Positions 10,033 to 19,498 are shown, numbered from the stretch's first letter. The stretch: DNA of 64,000 bases from Amphritea balenae (GCF_003858655.1 NZ_RQXV01000008.1:186001-250000), one strand, 5' to 3'. Notes: generated from the letters alone by a model not told the origin. Numbers and translations are program-made.

Positions 10033-10051
10033 GGCCGTATATAATGCGGCC
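10033..10051 (+). promoter_or_regulatory. Candidate -10 region of ppa
   Basis: A perfect TATAAT (10040-10045) lies inside a small inverted repeat GGCCG...CGGCC and is followed by a GC-rich stretch, 53 bp before the ppa start. The -35 side is poor and falls in the fbp terminator. Confidence 0.45.
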
Positions 10052-10097
10052 TTTGGTTTGAATTCAGATTTCAACACTTTTAACAGGAAGGCGACAC

Positions 10098-10631
10098 ATG
10101 AGCTTCAATAAAGTATCTGCTGGTAAAGACCTGCCAAACGACATCAACGTTATCATCGAAATCCCGGCGGAAAGTTCTCCGGTAAAATACGAGATCGAAA
10201 AAGAAGAAGACGCGATCTTCGTTGACCGTTTCATGGCGGCGCCTATGTTCTACCCTGCAAACTACGGCTACATCAACAACACTCTGGCCGATGATGGCGA
10301 TGCGCTGGACGTTCTGGTTCTGACTCCATACCCGGTTATCCCAGGTTCTGTTATTCGCTGCCGTCCTGTTGGCGTACTGAATATGACCGATGAAGCGGGC
10401 GAAGATGCCAAGCTGGTTGCAGTACCACACGACAAGCTCACTAAGGCTTATAAAGATGTTAACGACATCGCAGACCTGCCTCAGCTGACTCTGGATCGCA
10501 TCAAGCACTTCTTCGAGAACTATAAAGGTCTGGAAGAAGGTAAGTGGGTTAAGGTTGAAGGCTGGGACAATGCTGACGCAGCTAAAGCGGCTATCATCGA
10601 ATCCCAGAAAGCATACGAAGCAGCTAAGTAA
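10098..10631 (+). CDS. ppa: Inorganic pyrophosphatase
   Basis: A 177-aa family I soluble pyrophosphatase (E. coli Ppa is 176 aa), hydrolysing PPi to drive biosynthetic reactions. The metal-binding signature [10 protein letters not shown] (65-74) has the expected aspartates at 66, 68 and 71; the K/E/Y active-site residues sit in KYEIEK (30-35) and NYGYINNT (55-62). A clear ribosome site (AGGAAGG) precedes the ATG by 6-7 nt. It is flanked by terminators on both sides and so is monocistronic. Confidence 0.97.
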   Translation: MSFNKVSAGKDLPNDINVIIEIPAESSPVKYEIEKEEDAIFVDRFMAAPMFYPANYGYINNTLADDGDALDVLVLTPYPVIPGSVIRCRPVGVLNMTDEAGEDAKLVAVPHDKLTKAYKDVNDIADLPQLTLDRIKHFFENYKGLEEGKWVKVEGWDNADAAKAAIIESQKAYEAAK

Positions 10632-10690
10632 TTTCTATTACTGATCCGGCTTACTGGTATTAACCTGCCAGTTAGTAGCTGCCAATAAAA

Positions 10691-10716
10691 AAACCTGCTT
10701 AAAGCGGGTTTTTTTT
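10691..10716. terminator. Bidirectional terminator between ppa and the DUF808 gene
   Basis: A stem AAACCTGCTT / AAGCGGGTTT (one wobble pair) has a T run on both strands. Confidence 0.8.
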
Positions 10717-10765
10717 ATGCATCCATTTATATTCGGACTCTTTTCTACAGGCTCTTATTAACAAT

Positions 10766-11692
10766 CTATGCCGCTTCAGATTTCCCGACTATTTTCTTGC
10801 TTAGCTCAATAATCAGTAGCACTAACCCACCCGCTATTACCCCAACTAACGCCTCAAGCAATATCGGCAGCAACATTGCGGCTAAAGCCACCATATCACC
10901 GGTAAGATGCTCGATAAAGTGATGCAGAAATGGCAAGCCATGCACTAAAATTCCGCCACCCACCATAAACATTGCAATAGTGCCAACCACGGACAACGCC
11001 TTCATCAGTTTTGGCGCCGTCGCCAGTATACCTTGTCCTAACTTACGGGTTATCGCACCGGCTTCAGGCTTTTGCGCCAGATAAAGCCCCAGATCGTCCA
11101 ACTTTACGATTCCAGCAACCAGCCCATACACGCCCACAGTTACCAGCATAGACATACCGATCAGCACCCCCAGCTGAACTTTTAATGGTTCAGCCGCAAC
11201 CGTTCCCAGTGTCAGTACAATAATTTCTGCTGAGAGAATAAAGTCTGTACGAATAGCGCCTTTGATTTTCCGCTTCTCAAACTCAAGCACATCCTGCTTA
11301 GTTTGAGATAATACTGACTTCAATTCAGCCCGATGCGCCGCATCTTCTTCAGCGGAGTGGAGAAACTTATGGGCGACTTTTTCGAAGCCTTCGAAGCACA
11401 GAAACAATCCCCCCAGCATTAACAAAGGCACGATCAGCCAGGGGATGAAGTAGCTGATAGCCAGGGCACCCGGCACCAGAATTATTTTATTCAATAACGA
11501 GCCTTTCGCTACTGCCCAGACAACCGGCAGCTCACGATCAGCCTTAACCCCGGAGACCTGCTCAGCATTCAGCGCCAGATCATCTCCCAGTACACCTGCA
11601 GTTTTACGCGCGGCCACTTTAGTCATACCCGCTACATCATCAAGCAGCGAGGCAATATCATCAATCAGAACAAGTAAGCTGGATCCAGCCAT
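10766..11692 (-). CDS. DUF808 (YedI-like) membrane protein
   Basis: A roughly 308-aa inner-membrane protein of the DUF808/YedI family, whose function is unknown. The N-terminus [19 protein letters not shown] and the block [16 protein letters not shown] are nearly identical to the family consensus. Seven or so hydrophobic segments follow, with the conserved [19 protein letters not shown] in the middle and the histidine-rich [13 protein letters not shown] near the C-terminus. Homologues begin at this MAGSS, so I chose the second ATG (11692) over one two codons upstream (11698); an AGGAAAGGG site could serve either. Confidence 0.9.
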   Translation of the reverse strand: MAGSSLLVLIDDIASLLDDVAGMTKVAARKTAGVLGDDLALNAEQVSGVKADRELPVVWAVAKGSLLNKIILVPGALAISYFIPWLIVPLLMLGGLFLCFEGFEKVAHKFLHSAEEDAAHRAELKSVLSQTKQDVLEFEKRKIKGAIRTDFILSAEIIVLTLGTVAAEPLKVQLGVLIGMSMLVTVGVYGLVAGIVKLDDLGLYLAQKPEAGAITRKLGQGILATAPKLMKALSVVGTIAMFMVGGGILVHGLPFLHHFIEHLTGDMVALAAMLLPILLEALVGVIAGGLVLLIIELSKKIVGKSEAA

Positions 11693-11886
11693 GAACATCC
11701 CTTTCCTCTATCATTAATCAACAAAGCATACCTCAAGATAATGACTATCGCTGCTACTCAACAACTGGAAATAACACAAACAGGGCAATTGTTTGTCCTT
11801 TATTATCAACTCTCTCACAAAACCTGATACATTTTTTCTGTTAAAATCAGAATCTTTCGTAATAGTCACACTAAGGGTAATGTCCG

Positions 11887-12732
11887 ATGAAGTTTGAAGG
11901 TACCGAGCGCTACGTCGCCACTGATGATCTGCGGATGGCAGTTAATGCAGCAGCCACTTTGCAACGCCCACTCCTGATAAAGGGTGAGCCAGGTACTGGT
12001 AAAACCATGCTGGCAGAAGAAGTCGCCCAGGCTTTTGGCAAGAAACTGCTACGCTGGCATATAAAATCTACGACTAAAGCTCAGCAAGGACTCTATGAAT
12101 ATGACGCGGTATCCCGCCTGCGGGACTCCCAACTAGGTGATGACCGGGTCCACGATATCGCCAACTATATTAAACAAGGGATGCTATGGCAGGCATTCGA
12201 CTCTGAAGAACAGGTCGTATTACTGATCGATGAGATCGATAAAGCGGATATCGAATTCCCTAACGACCTACTGGTTGAACTGGATAAGATGGAGTTCAGC
12301 GTTTACGAAACAGGTGAACGGGTTGTCGCTAAACAGCGCCCGATCATAATCATTACCAGTAATAATGAAAAAGAACTGCCTGATGCATTCCTGCGCCGCT
12401 GTTTCTTTCATTACATCAACTTCCCGGATGCTGAAACAATGAAGCAGATTGTGGATGTTCACTTCCCCACGATCCAACAAAATCTGGTTAATGAAGCGCT
12501 GGAGATATTCTTTCAGGTACGGGAAATTAACGGACTAAAGAAAAAGCCTTCAACCTCCGAACTGATCGACTGGCTTAAGCTTTTACTGGCGGATAACATT
12601 CCCGCCGATCTGCTACAAAACAGAGATAACTCCCAGGCCATCCCCCCACTATACGGTGCTCTGCTAAAAAATGAGCAGGATGTTCACATGCTTCAGCGTC
12701 TGGCCTTTATGGCTCGTCGCGAAAACCGTTAA
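11887..12732 (+). CDS. MoxR-family AAA+ ATPase
   Basis: A 281-aa MoxR-type AAA+ ATPase. Walker A GEPGTGKT is at 33-40, Walker B VLLIDEIDKAD at 111-121, sensor 1 TSNN at 157-160 and the arginine finger region RRCFF at about 170-174. MoxR proteins act as chaperone-like remodelers with a VWA partner, usually to insert a metal or mature an enzyme complex. The partner is the next gene, 13 bp downstream on the same strand. The client is not encoded nearby, so the target is unknown. It could also be called a CbbQ/NorQ-like protein, but the small size and the CoxE-like partner fit the MoxR-CoxE pair better. Confidence 0.9.
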   Translation: MKFEGTERYVATDDLRMAVNAAATLQRPLLIKGEPGTGKTMLAEEVAQAFGKKLLRWHIKSTTKAQQGLYEYDAVSRLRDSQLGDDRVHDIANYIKQGMLWQAFDSEEQVVLLIDEIDKADIEFPNDLLVELDKMEFSVYETGERVVAKQRPIIIITSNNEKELPDAFLRRCFFHYINFPDAETMKQIVDVHFPTIQQNLVNEALEIFFQVREINGLKKKPSTSELIDWLKLLLADNIPADLLQNRDNSQAIPPLYGALLKNEQDVHMLQRLAFMARRENR

Positions 12733-12745
12733 GCCGGTCTGAACT

Positions 12746-13921
12746 ATGCTAGTCGACTTTTTCTACACCCTGCGTAAAGCGCAGGTGCCGGTAACCATCA
12801 AAGAGCTTCTTACGCTGCTGGAAGCATTAGAAAAGAATCTTGCGTTTGGTAGTTGGGATGACTTCTATCTATTAGCGCGTACCTGCCTGGTGAAAGATGA
12901 AAAGTACTTTGATCGTTTTGATCTGGCTTTTGGTCATTACTTTAAAGGCCTTGCGGAGCTACCTGATCCTTTTGATAACGTTGTGCCTGAGCAATGGCTT
13001 GAATCTGACTTTATCAAGAACCTCAGCGATGAAGAAAAAGCCGAGATTGAGCGACTGGGCGGCCTGGATAAACTGATGGAAACGCTGGCCAAGCGCTTTG
13101 AAGAACAGAAAAAACGCCACGCTGGCGGAAGCAAATGGATAGGCACCGGTGGTACATCACCCTTTGGCCACAGTGGCTACAACCCCGAAGGCGTTCGCAT
13201 TGGCGGTGAAAGCAAACACAAGCGAGCCGTCAAAGTCTGGGAAAAACGTCAGTTCAAAGATCTGGATGACAGTGTCGAACTCGGCACACGCAATATTAAA
13301 GTCGCATTACGCAAACTACGTAAGTTCGCCCGTACCGGCGCTGCCGAAGAGCTGGATCTGGACGATACCATTCGCTCCACCGCTAACAATGCCGGTCTGC
13401 TGGATCTGAAAATGGTACCAGAACGGCACAATGCCGCAAAAGTACTTCTGTTCTTTGATGTAGGCGGCTCTATGGACCCTTATATCAAGCAGTGTGAGCA
13501 ACTATTCTCTGCGGCGCGAACCGAATTCAAGCATCTGGAGTATTTCTACTTTCACAACTGCGTCTATGAACGAGTATGGAAGGATAATAAGCGGCGCTGG
13601 AATGAGCATATCGATACCTTCGATCTGCTGCATACCTATGGGCGTGACTACCGGGTTATCTTTATTGGTGATGCATCTATGGCACCGTATGAAGTCAGCG
13701 AGCGTTTCGGTAGCGTCGAGCACCGCAATCCTGAATCCGGCGCGGTGTGGCTACAACGGATACTGGATAACTGGGACAAAGCGATATGGCTTAACCCCAG
13801 CCATCCCCGTTACTGGCAGTACACAGCCAGCACCCAGATGATCAAACAGATCATGGGCAACAAGATGTATCCGCTGACGCTGGAAGGCATGGAGGACGGG
13901 ATACGCTATCTGTCCAAATAG
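12746..13921 (+). CDS. VWA domain-containing CoxE-like protein
   Basis: A 391-aa protein of the VWA/CoxE-like family. The C-terminal half is a von Willebrand factor A fold with a metal-ion-dependent adhesion motif DVGGSM at 238-243, where the usual DxSxS is DxGxS. Residues 95-125 are charged and probably helical, and a glycine-rich patch (127-145) links the halves. It lies 13 bp downstream of the MoxR ATPase, the common operon pair in which the VWA protein links the ATPase to its client. Confidence 0.9.
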   Translation: MLVDFFYTLRKAQVPVTIKELLTLLEALEKNLAFGSWDDFYLLARTCLVKDEKYFDRFDLAFGHYFKGLAELPDPFDNVVPEQWLESDFIKNLSDEEKAEIERLGGLDKLMETLAKRFEEQKKRHAGGSKWIGTGGTSPFGHSGYNPEGVRIGGESKHKRAVKVWEKRQFKDLDDSVELGTRNIKVALRKLRKFARTGAAEELDLDDTIRSTANNAGLLDLKMVPERHNAAKVLLFFDVGGSMDPYIKQCEQLFSAARTEFKHLEYFYFHNCVYERVWKDNKRRWNEHIDTFDLLHTYGRDYRVIFIGDASMAPYEVSERFGSVEHRNPESGAVWLQRILDNWDKAIWLNPSHPRYWQYTASTQMIKQIMGNKMYPLTLEGMEDGIRYLSK

Positions 13922-13940
13922 CATTCTCAGCTGAGGAAAT

Positions 13941-13975
13941 AAAAAACAGGCCCGGAGCTGCAACTCCGGGCCTTA
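13941..13975. terminator. Bidirectional hairpin terminator
   Basis: A 10-bp stem AGGCCCGGAG / CTCCGGGCCT has a 6-nt loop. The T run is good on the minus strand (complement of 13941-13946), for the gene at 14031-15179, and weak on the plus strand. Confidence 0.75.
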
Positions 13976-14030
13976 AATATAACGGCAGCGACAGTGTTTC
14001 ACTGCACTAAATGGCGATATATTTTACTCT

Positions 14031-15179
14031 CTACACCACCATATCTATCTGCTGCAAAGTCCCCACATCACCGGCGTCAGTCAAATACACCCCACTGGCT
14101 CTCACCCGACCATTATGCTGATTATCTTCACCTTTAATATCGAAAGGTGTATCTGTGGAACCTAAGTAGATAGCTCCAACATCATGTTCCTTAAGACTCG
14201 TAAGAGATTCACTTTCAGGGCCTTTATTCCAGATAAGTAACTCATCATAAATAGCATCGGCCTCATCAATAAAACCATTGGCATCTTCATCATAACGGGC
14301 CAGCTCCGCAAACCCGTTACCGGTTAACGCGCCAAACAGCTCCGAACCATCATTGATAATACCATCACTGTTTTTATCCAGAGCTAACATACCGCTATTG
14401 CCTGACAGATAGCTGATCAACTCTTTATCGCCATCAGCATCCAGATCAAATTCATACTTTTCATCGCTTAGGTCAGCGTAATTTCCGTCAAAATTAAGCA
14501 CCAGCGGATCAGTAAAGGCCACCTCCTGAATAACCTCGTAGTCACGAACGGCTGAATAGCTGCGCTCCATCGTCATATTAAGATCAAATTCGATAGATTG
14601 ACCATCCGCGGTGGTTACCTTGCCGCAACTACTAAAGCTGCTGCACTCGTACTCTTCGATTGTTTCACTAACCCGAAATCTCATCTGCAATGACAGAGGC
14701 CTTAATTCTGCAGATGGCTCTACAGTCTGCCCTGTAGAGTACTCACCACCGACATTTCCAGATGCAGAGTCTTTAGACGCAGCATCCCCAGGTGCAACAG
14801 CAAACGGAGACAGAGTCTCATCAACACTAAACCCCGGAGTCCTCTCTGATTGAATCGCATTCAGCAGGCTTTGCCATAGCCTGGCCCTGACCTCATCCTC
14901 CTGCCGATCATACTTATCCGCATTGTCCGTTACCCGGAACCCCGAGCCAGCATCCGCCATCAGTAAAAATGAACCTGACTGTGAAGTATCGGTCGTTATC
15001 CCGCCAAAAGAACGACTGGCTAACTGCAGTCGGGTGTGTTCATTTCTCGCCTGAACCTCCAACATTTGCGCACTAAAACCATTTATCAGTGCGTCAGTAT
15101 CTAAGGTACGGGACATCGCCATATATTCAGACTTCTGATGCTCTGCACTCATATGCATGTTACTGGTCTTTATAATCAT
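14031..15179 (-). CDS. Unrecognised protein with EF-hand-like calcium loops
   Basis: I do not recognise a named family for this 382-aa protein. The first 130 residues are polar, without a signal peptide. Three aspartate-rich loops occur in the C-terminal part: DLDADGDKE (245-253), DKNSDGIINDGSE (268-280) and DEDANGFIDEAD (297-308), of the dockerin/EF-hand type. The segment with SELFG and FAELARYDEDANGFID resembles a domain found at the C-terminus of many large Vibrio and Pseudomonas proteins of unknown function. Two cysteines about 6 residues apart (179, 185) could form a disulfide. GGAG lies 7 nt before the start; the upstream and internal ATGs make the exact N-terminus uncertain. Calcium binding is inferred from the motifs only. 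Confidence 0.75.
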   Translation of the reverse strand: MIIKTSNMHMSAEHQKSEYMAMSRTLDTDALINGFSAQMLEVQARNEHTRLQLASRSFGGITTDTSQSGSFLLMADAGSGFRVTDNADKYDRQEDEVRARLWQSLLNAIQSERTPGFSVDETLSPFAVAPGDAASKDSASGNVGGEYSTGQTVEPSAELRPLSLQMRFRVSETIEEYECSSFSSCGKVTTADGQSIEFDLNMTMERSYSAVRDYEVIQEVAFTDPLVLNFDGNYADLSDEKYEFDLDADGDKELISYLSGNSGMLALDKNSDGIINDGSELFGALTGNGFAELARYDEDANGFIDEADAIYDELLIWNKGPESESLTSLKEHDVGAIYLGSTDTPFDIKGEDNQHNGRVRASGVYLTDAGDVGTLQQIDMVV

Positions 15180-15657
15180 TCTGTTACTCCATTTTCAGAC
15201 AATAGAACCCATACCGTTAGAATTACATCAACAGCAAATACTTTTTCAGGGCGCAACAATCCCGCCCTAGCTGCCAACTAAAGCAGTCGTTAACGGGGAT
15301 TTATGGCATGAGGAATATTACTGCCGCCTCTTCAGATTCATTCGGCAACAGAGGACCCTACCGACTATAAAAGCCAGTAATAAAAGCCACCTCATACGTA
15401 GTTACTTGATTGGATTAATCGTTATTTGAACTTAAATCGATAACTCTCTCCTCTGATATGAGCCACCTGAACCCTTCGTGGTTATTGACTGATAGCCCAG
15501 CAGATATAGCAATTAGTATGCTATCTGGCTGTTCATTTCAGCCATATCGCGACACTGGGTGGGTAGCACCTGTTAAAAAATAGTAATAGATAATCTGCAA
15601 GAACCGGGCCTGATAATGCTCAGTCACACCCGTCTATCGGGCTTTATGAAATCAAAT

Positions 15658-15682
15658 AAGAAGAGAAGAGAAGAGAAGAGAA
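15658..15682. repeat. AAGAG pentanucleotide microsatellite
   Basis: Four perfect tandem copies of AAGAG (15661-15680) with partial copies on both sides. It is in intergenic DNA, not inside a reading frame. Confidence 0.9.
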
Positions 15683-15730
15683 AGAAAATAATTCAGATGA
15701 AGGACAATAGCTAAAACCTGTCCAAATAAA

Positions 15731-15756
15731 AAAACGGGCCTAGGCCCGTTTTATTA
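15731..15756 (-). terminator. Terminator after the hydroxybutyryl-CoA dehydrogenase gene
   Basis: A near-perfect palindrome AAAACGGGCC-TA-GGCCCGTTTT continues into a T run on the minus strand, 37 bp past the stop. Confidence 0.8.
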
Positions 15757-15793
15757 ACTAAATAGCTTATCAAAGCTATACCGCCCTCAGGCT

Positions 15794-16645
15794 TTAATCG
15801 TACTGATAAAAACCACGTCCGGATTTACGGCCCAGATAACCAGCATCAACCATCTGTACCAATAGCGGGCATGGACGATACTTAGAATCTTTAAAGTTAT
15901 CGTACAGTACCTGCATAATACTCAGACAGGTATCCAGACCGATCAGGTCCGCTAATGCAAGCGGCCCCATAGGATGGCTCATACCCAGCTTCATTACGGT
16001 GTCGATCTCTTCAGCCGTGGCAATGTTCTCATAACGGCAGAATACCGCTTCATTGATCATTGGCATCAGAATACGGTTGGAGACAAAGCCCGGCGCATCA
16101 TTCACATCGACCGGTACTTTATTCATATCCAGTGATAACTGATTAACCGCATCAAACACAGCATCTTCAGTCTGCAAAGCGCGAATGACTTCCACTAACT
16201 GCATCATCGGCACAGGGTTCATGAAATGCATACCGATCACTTGCCCAGGCCGGGATGTTACCGCCGCCAAACGGGTGATAGAGATAGATGAGGTATTAGT
16301 TGCCAGGATAGCCCCCGGCTTACAGATTTCATCAAGATTACGGAAAATAGTTTTCTTGATCTCTTCATCTTCACTGGCCGCTTCCACCACGATATCAACC
16401 ACAGACATGTCAGACATCGCTGTGGTTTGCTTAATACGGGACAGCGCCTGATCTGCTTCGCTCTGGCTTAGCTTCTCTTTCTTAACCATCCGCGCCAGAC
16501 TACCAGCGATCACCCCCACTCCACGTTCAAGTGCGGCTTCATTCAGATCAAAAAGAACCACATCAAAACCGGAACAAGCCGCAACCTGAGCGATACCACC
16601 ACCCATCTGTCCTGCACCAACCACACCAAAGCTTTTAATTGTCAT
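15794..16645 (-). CDS. 3-hydroxybutyryl-CoA dehydrogenase
   Basis: A 283-aa monofunctional 3-hydroxyacyl-CoA dehydrogenase (Hbd/PaaH type), oxidising (S)-3-hydroxybutyryl-CoA with NAD(P)+ or working in reverse. The Rossmann NAD motif is GVVGAGQMGGGIA at 7-19. The catalytic HFMNPVP block lies near residue 140, with TNTSS before it and DAPGFVSNRIL and GLDT after it. It has the usual length (about 280 aa). It stands alone between terminators, with no thiolase or crotonase beside it, so the pathway (polyhydroxybutyrate, butyrate or aromatic acids) cannot be read from the context. Confidence 0.93.
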   Translation of the reverse strand: MTIKSFGVVGAGQMGGGIAQVAACSGFDVVLFDLNEAALERGVGVIAGSLARMVKKEKLSQSEADQALSRIKQTTAMSDMSVVDIVVEAASEDEEIKKTIFRNLDEICKPGAILATNTSSISITRLAAVTSRPGQVIGMHFMNPVPMMQLVEVIRALQTEDAVFDAVNQLSLDMNKVPVDVNDAPGFVSNRILMPMINEAVFCRYENIATAEEIDTVMKLGMSHPMGPLALADLIGLDTCLSIMQVLYDNFKDSKYRPCPLLVQMVDAGYLGRKSGRGFYQYD

Positions 16646-16880
16646 GCTACACCTATCCTCTTAAAAAACTGCCCACAGTGTTCCATCACCCAGCATCAAA
16701 GGCAATACAAAAATAAGGGGATACCCCTATTAATTTATCTTTCACTCTTGAGATCGGCTAATTTATTGATTAGGTATTGAGGGCATACTAAGATCATCCC
16801 AGCCGAAAACAGGCCTCCACCGTGGCTTTAAACAATTTACTTCGAACACAGCGGCTAGAAATACAGCAACAGGAAAGACG

Positions 16881-17141
16881 ATGAATACGCAGCAACCAGG
16901 TCCCGGAAAAAAATTACTCCTCAACATATTTAAGCTGCTGCTGCTCTGCCTGGCTTTGGGCATCGCATACGGCTATCTGTTTATCGATATACCGATGGGA
17001 AAAGGTGTTGATGGCGCTGAGCCAATGGACACGACCTATCTTAGCATTGCTATCGGCTTCACCTATGGTGCAGCACTCAGCTTTGTCGCCAGTGGTGTGC
17101 TTATTATTCGTTACCTGATACAGACCCGAAAGCAGCCCTGA
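16881..17141 (+). CDS. Small two-helix membrane protein of unknown function
   Basis: An 86-aa protein I cannot assign to a family. It has two predicted transmembrane helices (about residues 11-33 and 51-77) joined by a short loop with IDIPMGKGVDGAE, and a charged C-terminus (TRKQP). AGGAAA lies 7 nt before the ATG, which supports translation. It is alone on the plus strand between two minus-strand genes and has a strong terminator behind it, as expected for a real gene. Confidence 0.65.
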   Translation: MNTQQPGPGKKLLLNIFKLLLLCLALGIAYGYLFIDIPMGKGVDGAEPMDTTYLSIAIGFTYGAALSFVASGVLIIRYLIQTRKQP

Positions 17142-17198
17142 GCCCAGTTCTGAGCACAGCCCTGAGCACAACTTAGTAGCAGCAAGACTTCAGCACAA

Positions 17199-17228
17199 AA
17201 AAAACCGGCCAATGGCCGGTTTTTTTAT
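17199..17228. terminator. Bidirectional terminator
   Basis: A perfect stem AACCGGCC / GGCCGGTT with A and T runs serves the small membrane protein (plus) and uraA (minus). Confidence 0.88.
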
Positions 17229-17242
17229 TATGTCTGATTAGC

Positions 17243-18562
17243 TCACTTAAGGTGATCAATCAGATCATCAACGACTTCCTGCTCTTGCTGAAGGCTTTCC
17301 TCAACCGGTTTAGTCATAGGCAGGACCAGATTCAGGACAATAGCCACGATGCCGCACAAGCTTACGCCCTGCATACTGAAGCCACCTGTACCGATAGACA
17401 TTCCACCAATTCCGAACACCAGTGTTGTAGCAACAATCACCAGATTACGTTGCTCAGCCATATCAACTTTAGACTTGATAAGGGTGTTCAAACCTACCGC
17501 AGCGATAGAGCCAAACAACAGAATCAGAATACCGCCCATTACCGGTGCAGGAATGGTTTGTAGCAGCACTCCAAACTTAGCAACAAAGGCCAGTAAAATA
17601 GCAAACACCGCCGCCCAGATCATAATCATAGGGTTGAATGAACGGGTCAGCATTACAGCGCCTGTCACTTCAGAGTATGTTGTATTCGGTGGACCACCAA
17701 ACATCGCCGCTGCAGAGGTTGCGATACCGTCACCAAACAAAGTGCGGTGCAAGCCCGGTTTTTTAATATAATCTTTACCGGTAACACTACCAATCGCCAG
17801 CACATCACCCACATGTTCAATCGCTGGTGCAATCGCTACCGGAATCATGAACAAAATGGCCTGCCAGTGAAATTCAGGCAGGGTAAAAGCCGGCACCGCA
17901 ATAAATGCAGCATCATTAACGATCTGATAATCCACCATACCGAAGAAGTTGGCCATGATGTAACCCACGACCACACCCGCCATAATTGGCAGTAAGCGGA
18001 ATATACCCTGACCAAATGTGGCCACCAACAATGTCGTCAGCAGTGCTGACATAGAGACAATCATCGCATCAACGTAAGGAAATAGTTCGACTGAACCATC
18101 ACCCGCTTTACCCATCGCCATATTTACAGCAATAGGGGCTAATCCGAGGCCTATAACCATAATCACCGGTCCGACAACGACGGGCGGCAATATACGGTGC
18201 AAAAAGCCCGCTCCACGGAATTTCACCAACACCGCCAACGCCATGTACACCAGACCTGCACAGAACAAGGCCCCCATTGTGGCAGGCATACCCCAGGTTT
18301 GGGTGCTGTAGATAATAGGTGCAATGAAAACAAACGAAGAAGCCAGAAATACCGGCACCTGACGTTTAGTCACAAACTGAAATATCAGCGTACCCAGGCC
18401 GGCTGTAAACAGCGCAACACTTGGATCCATGCCGGTCAGCAGCGGCATTAGCACCAACGCACCAAAGGCTACAAACAACATCTGCGAGCCCGCTAGTACG
18501 GTACGCCACATAGGCTCGGTACCGTCCAGATCACCGGGCCGAGAATTTGAAGTCGGGTTCAT
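17243..18562 (-). CDS. uraA: Uracil permease (uracil-xanthine permease family)
   Basis: A 439-aa transporter of the NCS2/NAT family, with about 14 membrane segments. The characteristic substrate-site stretches are FIAPIIY (TM3 side), AIAPAIEHVGDVLAIG and GGPPNTTYSEVTGAV. Specificity for uracil is inferred from its place 49 bp behind upp, the uracil salvage enzyme, on the same strand; the family also includes xanthine and other base carriers. The two form an operon. Confidence 0.92.
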   Translation of the reverse strand: MNPTSNSRPGDLDGTEPMWRTVLAGSQMLFVAFGALVLMPLLTGMDPSVALFTAGLGTLIFQFVTKRQVPVFLASSFVFIAPIIYSTQTWGMPATMGALFCAGLVYMALAVLVKFRGAGFLHRILPPVVVGPVIMVIGLGLAPIAVNMAMGKAGDGSVELFPYVDAMIVSMSALLTTLLVATFGQGIFRLLPIMAGVVVGYIMANFFGMVDYQIVNDAAFIAVPAFTLPEFHWQAILFMIPVAIAPAIEHVGDVLAIGSVTGKDYIKKPGLHRTLFGDGIATSAAAMFGGPPNTTYSEVTGAVMLTRSFNPMIMIWAAVFAILLAFVAKFGVLLQTIPAPVMGGILILLFGSIAAVGLNTLIKSKVDMAEQRNLVIVATTLVFGIGGMSIGTGGFSMQGVSLCGIVAIVLNLVLPMTKPVEESLQQEQEVVDDLIDHLK

Positions 18563-18611
18563 CTTAGCTCCCCTTTCCTAAGATTAAAGATTAAGTACTT
18601 ACATTCAGTGC

Positions 18612-19238
18612 TTACTTAGTACCAAAAATCTTATCGCCGGCATCACCAAGCCCAGGGATAATGTAACCGTTTTCATTCAGGTGGCTATCAACTGCTGCTG
18701 TGAATAGCTCAACATCGGGATGCGCTTCATTGACCGCCTTCACACCTTCAGGCGCCGCCACCAGGACCAATGCTTTAATCTGTGTACAACCGGCTTTTTT
18801 CAACATGTCGATAGTTGCATTCATGGATCCGCCAGTTGCCAGCATTGGATCAATAACCAACGCCATCCGCTCATCCATCTCGCTGGTTAGCTTCTCAAAA
18901 TAAGCAACAGGCTCAAGGGTTTCTTCATCACGATACAAACCAACCACACTGATCTTGGCGCTAGGTATAAGATCCAGAACACCGTCCAGCATACCAATAC
19001 CAGCACGCAGAATAGGCACTACCGTCACCTTCTTACCCTTGATCCGCTCACCGGTCATTTCGCCACACCAGCCTTCAAACTGATACTCTTCAGTCGTCAG
19101 GTCTTTAGTCGCTTCATAGGTCAGCAAGCTGCCCACTTCGGCCGCTAACTGACGAAAGCCACGGGTACTGATCTTATCAGCACGCATCAGGGCGATTTTA
19201 TGTTTTACCAGAGGGTGGTTAATCTCATTAATACGCAT
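18612..19238 (-). CDS. upp: Uracil phosphoribosyltransferase
   Basis: A 208-aa enzyme converting uracil and PRPP to UMP (E. coli Upp is 208 aa). The PRPP-binding loop [17 protein letters not shown] and the uracil-binding C-terminal [17 protein letters not shown] are intact. It is the first gene of the upp-uraA unit. The leader contains two hairpins (see 19285-19357). Confidence 0.97.
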   Translation of the reverse strand: MRINEINHPLVKHKIALMRADKISTRGFRQLAAEVGSLLTYEATKDLTTEEYQFEGWCGEMTGERIKGKKVTVVPILRAGIGMLDGVLDLIPSAKISVVGLYRDEETLEPVAYFEKLTSEMDERMALVIDPMLATGGSMNATIDMLKKAGCTQIKALVLVAAPEGVKAVNEAHPDVELFTAAVDSHLNENGYIIPGLGDAGDKIFGTK

Positions 19239-19284
19239 CGCAGGGTTCTCACTTCAAGGCGTCAGGATAAGGGAACGCAAACCA

Positions 19285-19357
19285 GACGGGATCTCCGTCC
19301 AACAAGCCGCAAAATTCCCGGTATGATACTCCCATCTAAACTAAAAGTCTTAGATGG
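19285..19357 (-). promoter_or_regulatory. upp leader with two hairpins
   Basis: On the minus strand, before upp, an 8-bp stem CCATCTAA / TTAGATGG (extendable to 11 bp with one bulge) and a second 5-bp stem GACGG / CCGTC lie 47-120 bp from the start codon. A -10-like TATCAT sits just after the first. It may be a transcript leader or an operator; no known attenuator or riboswitch was recognised. Confidence 0.35.
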
Positions 19358-19441
19358 CAGGCATTAAAAAATGCCCAAAAAGTCGGATAAATAAACAGAA
19401 CTACACCGACAGATTACTCAGCCTTTATTTTATTCAGATAT

Positions 19442-19466
19442 AAAAAAACACGCCGAAGCGCGCTTT
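19442..19466 (-). terminator. Terminator after the ParA-like gene
   Basis: On the minus strand a 9-bp stem (two G-U pairs) is capped by a UUCG tetraloop and followed by seven U residues. Confidence 0.8.
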
Positions 19467-19498
19467 ATAAATCTAATCAACATCAAACCGACGACAAC

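Larger units (their letters stand above)
15180..15793. other. 614-bp intergenic region
   Basis: No convincing gene is seen here. It contains the upstream region of the 14031-15179 gene, a pentanucleotide repeat (15658-15680) and the hbd terminator (15731-15756). The rest shows no RNA fold I recognise. Confidence 0.6.

Noticed and set aside
10080-10508. A 142-codon minus-strand frame opposite ppa
   Set aside because: It is entirely antisense to the conserved ppa and rich in rare residue runs.
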